In this document: in pieces, positions 34,795 to 42,943 of the stretch
Layout: every line of letters starts with the position of its first letter
Numbering within the stretch: the first letter of the stretch is position 1
Assembly (NCBI RefSeq): GCF_020497125.1
Contig: NC_059072.1
Location: 305,802,781-305,866,780 of the forward strand
Reading direction: 5' to 3'
Length of the DNA: 64,000 nt
From: Mauremys mutica
Lineage: Eukaryota > Chordata > Testudines > Geoemydidae
Program-made: the position numbers and the translations under genes
The notes under the pieces: generated by a model
What the model was told of the DNA's origin: nothing
Seen by the model: only the letters and a program-made list of their open reading frames with translations
Database searches by the model: none

Positions 34795-35022
34795 TGTTGC
34801 AGCGCAGGCGTGCGTGGACAGAGCTCGACCATCAATATGATTGAAAGCAAAGTCATTTATTTCTCTCCAGCATACATCTTTATACACTTAAAGCAAGCAA
34901 TCAAGCAATTGCTAATTGGTTAATAAAATACACACAGGCAGCAGCTGTAACTTCATTGGGTAACATCATCCTAGACAGCTTGCATATCAGTTTCCCACAC
35001 TCTCATGCACAACAATCCCACA
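34795..35022 (-). repeat. 5' LTR of the endogenous retrovirus
   Basis: The copy appears identical to the 3' LTR at 30405-30632. As the promoter copy, its TATAAAG box would start transcription leftward into the leader and gag. Confidence 0.88.
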
Positions 35023-35391
35023 ATATATTGTCAGCAAATTTGAAATAGTTGTGTGTGAGGATAAAGCCACAGAGCTCAGCAACCAGGTGTGCTGTGGCAT
35101 CATCAGGGATACTGTTCCTGACAGCTTGTATTCCATCAGTGTGTGGGATGTTTGTGTAGAGAGCCTCTACATCCATGGTGGCCAGGATGGTGTTTTCTGG
35201 AAGGTCACCAATGCATTGTAGTTTCCTCAGGAAATCAGTCGTGTCACGGAGATAGCTGGGAGTGCTGGTAGCATAGGGTTTGAGTAGAGAGTCTACATAT
35301 CCAGACAGTCCTTCAGTGAGAGTTCCAATGCCCGAGATGATGGGGCGTCCAGGATTTCCGGGTTTGTGGATCTTGGGTAGTTTGTGGTTTT
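35023..35391 (-). pseudogene. PLE copy A, upstream RT segment beyond the retrovirus
   Basis: On the minus strand this continues the copy A frame upstream: LPKIHKPGNPGRPIISGIGT, then 'YVDSLLKPYATSTPSYLRDT', the hallmark RT motif A block MDVEALYTNIPHTDG (about 35130-35177), and FADNIYLQISG at the retroviral junction. The frame is open through the segment and would run straight into 30404. The N-terminal third of the PLE protein is missing because copy B starts head-to-head at 35392. Confidence 0.85.
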
Positions 35392-35410
35392 ACTACCCAA
35401 GATCCACAAA
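35363..35410. repeat. Perfect hairpin at the PLE head-to-head junction
   Basis: Arms 35363-35381 and 35392-35410 are exact 19-bp inverted repeats (ACTACCCAAGATCCACAAA) around a 10-base loop. They are the same PLE sequence read outward in both directions, marking where copies A and B meet. Confidence 0.9.
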
Positions 35411-36205
35411 CTCTCACTGAAGGACTGTCTGTCTGTTGAACAGATCAACAGAGCCAGACGTGTACCCAGAAGCCTCCTACTGGAAGACAAACCCAAGAAA
35501 GAAACCAATAGGACTCCACTGGCCATCACATACAGTCCCCAGCTAAAACCCCTACAACGCATCATCAGGGATCTACAACCCATCCTGGACAATGATCCCA
35601 CACTTTCACAGGCCTTGGGTGGCAGACCAGTCCTCGCCCACAGACAACCTGACAACCTGAAGCATATTCTCACCAGCAACTGCACACCGCACCATAGTAA
35701 CTCTAGCTCAGGAACCAATCCATGCAACAAACCTCGATGCCAACTCTGCCCACATATCTACACCAGCAACACCATCACAGGACCAAACCAGATCAGCCAC
35801 AACATCACCGGTTCATTCACCTGCACTTCCATCAATGTAATATATGCCATCATATGCCAGCAATGCCCCTCTGCTATGTACATCGGCCAAACTGGACAGT
35901 CTCTAAGGAAAAGGATAAATGGACACAAATCAGACATTAGGAATGGCAATATACAAAAACCTGTAGGAGAACACTTCAACCTCCCTGGCCACACAATAGC
36001 AGATCTTAAGGTGGCCATCCTACAGCAAAAAAACTTTAGGACCAGACTTCAAAGAGAAACTGCTGAGCTCCAGTTCATCTGCAAATTTGACACCATCAGC
36101 TCAGGACTAAACAAAGACTGTGAATGGCTTGCCAATTACAGAACCAGTTTCTCCTCCCTTGGTTTTCACACTTCAACTGCTAGAACAGGGCCTCATCCTC
36201 CCTGA
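35392..36205 (+). pseudogene. PLE copy B, 5'-truncated with GIY-YIG domain intact
   Basis: The plus-strand frame carries the C-terminal part of the PLE protein. After LPKIHK it jumps to LSLKDCL and then to the QINRARRVPRSLLLEDKPKK block, so two internal deletions removed the entire RT core; microhomology at the joins is short. From there it is almost identical to copy A (one visible difference, RQPDNL for RQPANL), including the CNKPRCQLCPHI cluster and the whole GIY-YIG domain, ending at the same stop. It cannot encode a working RT. The near identity argues that A and B formed in one insertion event. Confidence 0.85.
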
Positions 36206-36419
36206 TTGATCTAACCTCGTTTTCTCTAGCTTGCTTCTTGCTTGCTTATATATACCTGCCCCAGGAAATTTCCACCACTTGCATCCGAAGAAGTGGGTAT
36301 TCACCCACGAAAGCTCATGCTGCAAAACGTCTGTTAGTCTATAAGGTGCCACAGGATTCTTTGCTGCTGTGGCACCTTATAGACTAACAGATGTATTGGA
36401 GCATGAACTTTCGTGGGTG
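36206..36419 (+). other. PLE tail with hammerhead-like core, then an inverted tail fragment
   Basis: Downstream of the copy B stop the tail runs to about 36367. It contains CCGAAGA (36285-36291), a GTGGGT/ACCCAC stem (36293-36298 with 36303-36308) and GAAA (36309-36312), the order of a hammerhead ribozyme core. A 52-bp fragment of the same tail in the opposite orientation follows and ends at the target duplication. In this copy the base at the expected cleavage site is G and the core has CC for CU, so activity is unlikely here. Confidence 0.55.
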
Positions 36420-37539
36420 AATCTATTAGAATTCTTTGAAGCTGTCAACAAACACATGGACAAAGGTGATCCGGTAGATATAGTATACTTGGACTTTCAG
36501 AAAGCTTTTGACAAGGTCCCTCAACAAATGTTCTTGAACCAAATAAACTGTCATGGGACAGGAGGGAAGGTCCTCTTATGGATCAGTAACTGGTTAAAAG
36601 ATAGGAAACAAAGGGTAGGAGTAAATGGCCAGTTTTCACAGTGGAGAGAGGTAAATAGAGAGGTCCTCCATAGATCTGCACTGGGACCAGTGCTGTCCAA
36701 CATATTCATAAATGATCTAAAAAGGGGTATGCAGTGAGGTGGCAAAGTTTGCAGATGATACAATATTACACAAGATAGTTAAGTAGAAAGCTGACTGCGA
36801 AGAGTTACAAAGGAATCTCACAAAACTGGGTGATTGGGCAACAAAATGGCAGATGAAATTCAATGTTGATAAATACAAAGTAATGCACATTGGAAAACAT
36901 AATTCCAATTATACATACAAAATGAGGGGGCCTAAATTTGCTGTTACCACTCAAGAAAGAGATCTTGGAGTCATCATGGCTAGTTCTCTGAAAACATCTG
37001 CTCAAATGTGCAGGAGCAGTCAAAAAAGAAAACTGAGTGTTAACCATTAGGAAGGAGATAGATAAGAAGACAGAAAATATCATAATGCCACTATATAAAT
37101 CCATGCTATGCCCACGCTGTGAATACTGCATGCAGTTCTGGTTGCCCCATCTCCAAAAAGGTGTATTAGAATTGGAAAAAGCACAGAGAAGGGCAACAAA
37201 AATTATTAGGGGTATGGAACAGCTTCCATATGAGGAGAGATTAAAAAGACTGTGATCTTAGAAAAGAAGTGACATGGGGGGGTGTAATAGTCCGCGGTTG
37301 GGGCCGTGCCCTCTCAGGGGCCGTTGGGAGCCAGGCCGCCTCACTACACGGCCCAAATCAGTCTCCGGGTTCTGAAGGTCTTGGGGTTCTGCCCCTCAAG
37401 CAGGGGCTGAACAGAAGGCACACGATTAATGCAATGAGTCCCAGCCCTCAGTCAGGGCGGGACAGCAGACACTAGGGCTAGGCTCAGATCCTTCCCGCAG
37501 GCTGAGCACCCATAAAGTCAATAAGCCACGGCCCTCATT

Positions 37540-38440
37540 CAGGGCGGGGCAGCGAACCAGTTCTAAGCTCCGGTCCTGGCAGCCGGAGCTGAGCGGTTAC
37601 AAAGTCAGTAAGCCCTAAGCCCTAGCTCAGGGCGGGGCAGCACACAAGAGTCCAGGGAGCTCAGATCCCCCTGCAGGCTGAGCAGTAACAAAGTTAACAG
37701 GCTAAGCCCAGGCCCTCAATCAGGGCGGGGCACCAAACACAGCAGTTCTAGGCTCAGCTCCTTACCGCAGGAGCTGAGCAACAATAGTCAGTAAGCCCCC
37801 AGCCCTAGGTCAGGGTGGGGCAACAAACAATAGTTCCAGGGGCTCAGGTCCTTGTCCCAGGAGCTGAGCTATGGCAATAGTTCCGGAAGCCCAAGCCCTT
37901 AGTCAGGGCGGGTAATAAACAATAGTTCAAGGCTCAGGTCCTTATAGCAGGAGCTGAGCTACCACACTACTTCAGGGAGCCCAGGCCCTTAGTCAGGGCG
38001 GGGCAACACACAAGAGTCCAGGGGGGCTCAGGTCCTTGCAGCAGGAGCTGAGCACTAACAAAGTCAGGAAGCCCAGGCCCTTAGTCAGGGCGGGGCAGCA
38101 ACACAGCCGTTCTAGGCTCAGGTCCTTACAGCAGGGCTGAGCAGCAATGATAGTTCAGGGCTCAGGTCCTTGTATCAGGAGCTGAGCTACAATAATAGTT
38201 CAGGGCTCAGGTCCTTGCATCAGGAGCTGAGCAGCAATGAGAGTTCAGGGCTCAGGTCCTTGTATCAGGAGCTGAGCTACAATAATAGTTCAGGGCTCAG
38301 GTCCTTTTTAGCAGGAGCTGAGCAGTAATATCAGTCCAGGGCTCAGGTCCTTGTCTCAGGAGCTGAACCACAGCAACAAGTCAGGAAGCCCAGACCCTTA
38401 GTCAGGGCGGGCAATAAACCATAGTTCAAGGCCCAGGTAA
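37540..38440. repeat. Diverged repeats of a GGCTCAGGTCCTT...GGAGCTGAGC unit
   Basis: The motifs AGTCAGGGCGGGGCA, GGCTCAGGTCCTT and CAGGAGCTGAGC alternate through the field. Between about 38144 and 38370 the unit is about 45-50 bp and most regular. The longer, older units contain both the GGGCGGGGCA and the GGAGCTGAGC motifs. Confidence 0.75.
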
Positions 38441-38805
38441 GTGCAGGCTTCTCTGCCTGAGTGCTGGCAGGAGGGGGAGTCTGCCACCCGTGCGTGAGGT
38501 GGCAGGGGGGGACACAGGCCCACCCACTCCTCTGTGTCCCAGCCCGGGGCCCTAACAGCGGCGTGGATCCGCTGCAGTCAGTGGGGATCCTGGCCGCAAC
38601 ACACTGACATGGGCACATCAGTGCCCTCAGCCGGACAGGGGTCGGCTACCCCCGGGCTACACTCCATCTCCCCCTCCATGGGTACCTGCTCCTCGCTGGG
38701 CTCTGCAGCGGGGTCCCACACCATGGGCTCCTCGGCGTGCTGAGGGCTCTCTAGGTCGGGCTGCTCCTCCGGACTCGGGTCACGGGAACGCTCGGGCAGC
38801 TCCTC

Positions 38806-39033
38806 GGGGTACCGGGCTCGGGGCAGGCTCGGCCAGTCCACCTTGGGGTACCTGGTTCGAGGGAGGCTTGGTCGGTCCACGTCCGGGTACCTGGCTCGAG
38901 GAAGGCTCGGTCCGTCCGCGTCCGGGTACCTGGCTCGAGGAAGGCTCGGTCCGTCCGCGTCCGGGTACCTGGCTCGAGGAAGGCTCGGTCCGTCCGCGTC
39001 CGGGTACCTGGCTCGGGGCAGGCTCGGTCCGGC
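38806..39033 (-). repeat. 39-bp tandem repeat array in the LTR
   Basis: About six copies of a unit containing CTCGGTCCGTCCGCGTCCGG and GTACCTGGCTCGAGGA; the central copies are nearly identical and the left copies diverged. As 39 is a multiple of three, every frame on both strands is repetitive (for example a 13-residue [13 protein letters not shown] unit on minus). The open frames there are therefore a by-product, not evidence of a gene. Confidence 0.85.
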
Positions 39034-39279
39034 AGGAGCCCGAACAGGAGCGTCCGTCCCCTCCGGCCGCTGGGCTCCAACTGAGTGTTGAGGCCGGGCT
39101 TTTATACTTCCTGTCCCGCCCCTTGACTTCCGGGGGGCGGGAACAGGCGGCGGTGGCTCCGCCCACTGAGGTGGCTGTTCCGGTTCCTCCCTCTCAGGGG
39201 CCGTCGGGAGCCAGGCCGCCTCACTACAGGGGGATATGACAGAGGTCTGTAAAATAATAAATGGTGTGGCGAAAATGAA

Positions 39280-39838
39280 TTAAAAATTTTATTAAGATGT
39301 TAAAAAAAGTGAACAATACATAGTTTAAGCATAGAAGTTTCTGGTTATCAGGGAACAACATACAGATTATCGAGGGTGCAAAGTTTGGTTTAAGATCGGG
39401 TGGCATAAGGAGTACATAATCTGTAATATCCCCGATTGGGGATAAAAGGTTGATGGGTCATAAGTACAGACATTGAGATATGAGGGTATGAAGTTCATAA
39501 AGTGGCTATGTTCGGGTGTGCATATGATGATGAAGATGGATTGACCCTCATTTGGTGAGACTTAATGTTCAGGGAGTTTATGGTTCCAGTTCATATGATC
39601 CAACGGAGAAAGTGTCTTGGTCCCTTTCTTGTAGTCGAAGAACGATGTCACTCTGGCTCACGCCTCCTGGTACTGTTGGTGGCCGGTAATACGCTCGATG
39701 TAGATGTCCCTGGACCATCAGATGGTGTCTGAGACCATGAGGTGCCGCATGAGCCATGCGTAGCGTCGACCGATCCCGCATGCTCCGCAGCACTCACTCG
39801 TTGCAGGAGTCCCAGGCGCCCAGGGCTCCAATAGTAGA
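39280..39838 (-). mobile_element. Unresolved retroposon-like insert in the CR1 3' part
   Basis: By comparison with the CR1 at 55.2-55.7 kb, the sequence between GAAAATGAAT and AGTGTTATT is foreign. On minus it ends AATAAAATTTTTAA, like an mRNA 3' end with a polyadenylation signal. It also contains the C-terminus of an open frame (SDIVLRLQERDQDTFSVGSY then stop, near 39583). That looks like a 5'-truncated reverse-transcribed copy of an unknown transcript or LINE. I do not recognise the protein and no clear target duplication is seen. Confidence 0.4.
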
Positions 39839-40245
39839 GTGTTATTCACATTACACAAGTAACCCAATGAAACTAATGGGCAGCAGGTTTAAAACAAACA
39901 AAAGGAGGTACTTTTCCACACAATGCACAGTCAACCTGTGTAACTCATTGCCAGGGCATGTTGTGAAGGCTAAAAGTATATCTGATATCAAAAAAGAATT
40001 AGATAAGTTCAGAGGAATGGTCCATCAATGGTTATTAGCCAAGATGTTCAGGGATGCAACCCCATGCTTTGGGTCTCTACGTTTCTGACTGCCAGAAGCT
40101 GGGACTGTACAAGAGAGATGGATCACTTGATAATTGCCCTGTTTTGTTCATTCCCTCTGAAACATCTGGCACCAGCCACCGTCTCAAGACAGGATACTGG
40201 GCTAGATGGACCATTGGTCTGACCAAGCATGGCCATTCTTAGGTT

Positions 40246-41409
40246 CTTCCCATTCCCTCCTCAGATCCTTTCACGAAAACAGCAAATAAATACATTTTTA
40301 AAATCTACATTGAGCAGTTTCACTTTACATGCAACATTTCACAGGGCTCTGCTGCTAACAACACAAGCAAAATTTCGTATGTGATTGATTTAAAAAATGT
40401 TATAGACACATTAAATGATTGATGAAGCTGAAGTATGATAAATAGCACTGGAGTGATTTATGTGGCTGTTCAATTATTTAATGCTCTAATCTGAAAGCCA
40501 CAATCCAGTATCTTTACCTCTTTAACTCACCCATCTGAACAGATCTTCAAATGCTTCTTTGAAGACATTAAAGATTTTCACCCTGCACATGTGATTTATG
40601 CTTGTATATCTTCTTACTTCAGACACTTTTTGTTAAAATACATTTTTGACATCACATAGTTCTATTGCCAGAAAAGGGAATCTAAAAGCCTGTTTCTGCT
40701 CCTGTGGTAGTCCCACAAAGTGACTCAGCTGTTGGAATACGTGGTGTTACAATGCCTTTTAGGTGCCCCACTACCCAGTGGAACCTTCAGCCCAGAGTTC
40801 AATGCCAGCACAGTCATGGGTGGCAGGTGAAACCCCGTTTCAGGGAGGCTAACTCCCCAGCCCTGCCCCTTCTTTCCACCGGAGCCCTGAGGGCCCCCCC
40901 CCACCGTGGCCAAAGGATCCCCTTGGCCGAGCCCCAGGCCAGCCCAAGGCCCAAGAACTGAGATGCAGGCTGCCAGCCAGAGCTGAGCCCCCACTGGCTT
41001 CCAGGGATAGAAGGATGAGGAGGGACGTGGCAAGAGGTGGGTGGGGAGGGATGCAGTGGGCAGGGTGGGTCTTGCGGGGTCGGGGAGGGATAAGAGAAAC
41101 ATGGGGAACGGGGACCTCTGGAGATGGGGGATGGAGCGGAGAAGGAGAGGAGAAACTCACCAGGCAGTGGCTGCAGCGGAGCACCTCGGGGGAGGGATGG
41201 AGCAGGGAGGGGAAGATGCAGAGTGCAGGTGGGGCTACCATACACACCTATTATGCCCATCACCCATATGCACAGTCCATTGGGAGAGCTAGGTGCCTAA
41301 GAAAGGGATTCACAGAACCCAGCAAGATGAGTAGGGAGCCACCTAAGTTAGCCAGTAGGAAACATTGAGGACAGGAGTGTGGCTTAATCCCTGTTCCTCA
41401 AAGGTGGAT
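40246..41409. other. Unassigned spacer
   Basis: The left half is AT-rich. From 40840 to 41230 the DNA is GC-rich and strand-asymmetric (C-rich then G-rich on plus), which yields several long spurious overlapping frames. It may be part of an old GC-rich repeat. No gene recognised. Confidence 0.4.
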
Positions 41410-41570
41410 ACCCCATTAACTGGTGGACAGGGCACATACCTGAGAGGTGGGAGACCCAAATTCAAGCCCTTGCTCCATACCAGGCTGAGTAGGGAATTGA
41501 AAATAGGTGTCCCATGTCCCACATCAATGCCTGAACCACTAGGCTATTGGGCACCTGACCTCATCTAGTC
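41410..41570 (+). repeat. tRNA-like ancient amniote repeat
   Basis: The stretch GTGGACAGGGCACATACCTGAGAGGTGGGAGACCCAAATTCAAGCCCTTGCTC resembles a tRNA-derived SINE head with a B-box-like AATTCAAGCCC. It ends with TGCCTGAACCACTAGGCTATTGGGC, a sequence recurring in amniote repeats. It is diverged and not a functional tRNA. Confidence 0.45.
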
Positions 41571-42943
41571 ACCCCCGGCTGTCCTATGTGCAGGTAGATG
41601 TTCTCAGAGCACATTTACCGGATCAGGCCCCAGAGGTGAGATAGTCAGGGGACTGCCTATTTTGAGAATCCTGCCAGGGCTTAAGTGTGAGCTAGGGCAC
41701 AAAGCTGCTCAGCAGTGACTTAATGTGGTTTTGTACATTCACAGCAGTGGAAACTTTAGGTACCTAGCAAATTTAGGCACCTACTGTGTTAGGAGGCTGC
41801 TGAGTGGGAGTTTTGAGGATCTCAGTGACATATAAATGTTGGACTTTGACACCAAACATGTCAGTTAGGCATATTAAGTCCCTAGAAGTCAAATTTAGAT
41901 ATTACCTTTGACTGCATTCAGCAATCTGTATCCCCACAGGGCCTGATCCTGTATATTTGCTGTATGCTGTGGACTTATCAGTTGGAAGTGACAGTGGAGG
42001 AGAAAGACCTGGGTGTATTGGTTAATCACAGGATGACTATGACCAATGTGATGCAGCTGTAAAAAAGGCTAATGCAGTCCTAGGGTGCATCACGAGATGT
42101 ATTTCCAGTAGAGATAGGGAAGTGCTATTGCCATTATGCAAGGCACTGGTGAGACCTCCTCTGGAATAGTGTGTGCAATCCTGATCTATGTAAAAGGAAG
42201 TTGAATTCAAACTGGATCAGGTGCAGAGAAGGGCTACTAGGATGATCAGAAGAATGGAAAACCGAACTTATGGAGACAAGACTCAAAGAGTTTGGCTTGT
42301 TTAGCCTAACCAACAGAAAGCTGAGAGGAGATATAATTACACTCTCTGAATACATCAAAGGGATAAATACCAGAGAGGGAGAGACGTTATTTTAGTTAAG
42401 CACCAAATTTGACATAACAAATGGATATAAACTGACCATCAACAAGTTTAGGCTTGAAATTAAATGAAAGTTTCGGACCATCAGAGGAGTGAAGTTCTGG
42501 AACAGCCTTTCAAGGGGAGCAGTAGGGGCAAAGAGCCTAACTGGCTTCAAGACTGAAGCCTGGTCTACACTAGGCGTTTAAATCGGTTTTAGGAGCGTAA
42601 AACCGATTTAACGCCACAACCGTCCACACTAGGAGGCACCTTATATCGATTTTAATGGCTCTTTAAACCGGTTTCTGTACTTCTCCCTAACGAGAGGAGT
42701 AATGCTAGTATCGGTATTACCATATCGGATTAGGGTTAGTGTGGCCGCTGATCGACGGTATTGGCCTCCGGGCGGTATCCCACAGTGCACCAGTGACCGC
42801 TCTGGACAGCATTCTGAACTCGGATGCACTGGCCAGGTAGACAGGAAAAGCCCCGCGAACTTTTGAAATTCATTTCCTGCTTCCCCAGCGTGGAGATCTC
42901 ATCAGCACAGGTGACCACGCACAGCTCATCAGCACAGTTAACA

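Larger units (their letters stand above)
30405..35022 (-). mobile_element. Recent class II endogenous retrovirus, partly deleted
   Basis: The provirus is bounded by two 228-bp LTRs (30405-30632 and 34795-35022) that look identical base for base. The 6-bp target duplication ATATAT (30399-30404 and 35023-35028) fits alpha/beta-type retroviruses. Transcription is on the minus strand: 5' LTR, primer-binding site for tRNA-Trp, a repeat-bearing leader, a gag N-terminal frame, 2.7 kb without long frames, a polypurine tract and the 3' LTR. No protease, reverse transcriptase or integrase was found, so it is defective and would have needed a helper. LTR identity suggests recent insertion or conversion. 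It sits in PLE copy A. Confidence 0.88.
28908..36419. mobile_element. Inverted PLE composite with 11-bp target duplication
   Basis: AATCTATTAGA is repeated at 28897-28907 and 36420-36430, and the CR1 frame is continuous across it, so the whole 7.5 kb arrived as one PLE insertion plus a later retrovirus. The order is: a 25-bp tail fragment, PLE copy A on minus (tail at left, interrupted by the retrovirus at 30405-35022), copy B on plus head-to-head with A (from 35392), B's tail, and a 52-bp inverted tail fragment. Terminal tail pieces in opposite orientations and head-to-head partial copies match the complex pseudo-LTR arrangements known for Penelope-like elements. Confidence 0.85.
37283..39228 (-). 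mobile_element. Long solo LTR with minisatellites
   Basis: On minus it starts TGTAGTGAGGCGGCC (39228) and ends GCGGACTATTACA (37283); GGGGG flanks both sides, a plausible 5-bp duplication, and the CR1 is continuous around it. A TATA box (TATAAAAG) is at 39099-39106. Downstream are a 39-bp repeat array (38806-39033) and a longer field of diverged repeats (about 37540-38400). The first 39 bases of the LTR recur close to its other end (37310-37348), so the far end may be a collapsed second LTR. No gag or pol is present. Confidence 0.7.
28100..40245 (+). pseudogene. CR1 LINE ORF2 and 3' end, broken by three insertions
   Basis: CR1 ORF2 encodes an endonuclease and reverse transcriptase acting on chromosomal targets. 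Segment one (28100-28907) encodes 'EQIDKLNTNKTPGPDGIHPSILKEF' and 'VPDDWRVTNVTPIFKRG'. Segment two (36421-37282) resumes exactly where the first stops: 'NLLEFFEAVNKHMDKGDPVDIVYLDFQKAFDKVP', then 'WLKDRKQRVGVNGQFSQW', 'SALGPVLSNIFINDL' and 'MKFNVDKYKVMHIGK'. The usual GVPQGS block is altered. Segment three (39229-39280, then 39839-40245) holds the last codons and the CR1 3' region with CTGGGCTAGATGGACCATTGG. The endonuclease is absent, so the copy was 5'-truncated before the later insertions; several stops are present. Confidence 0.85.

Noticed and set aside
33411..34844. Plus-strand frames of 80-230 codons within the retrovirus
   Set aside because: They oppose the gag frame or lie in the tandem leader repeats; the LTR, primer site and polypurine tract place transcription on minus.
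38780..39166. Long open frames on both strands with 13-residue repeats
   Set aside because: They follow from a 39-bp tandem array (a multiple of three) inside an LTR; every frame is repetitive and none has a recognisable domain.
40704..41368. Several overlapping frames of 85-149 codons
   Set aside because: The DNA is strongly C-rich or G-rich, which removes stops. Compositions are Pro/Ser or Gly/Arg-rich and no motif is present.
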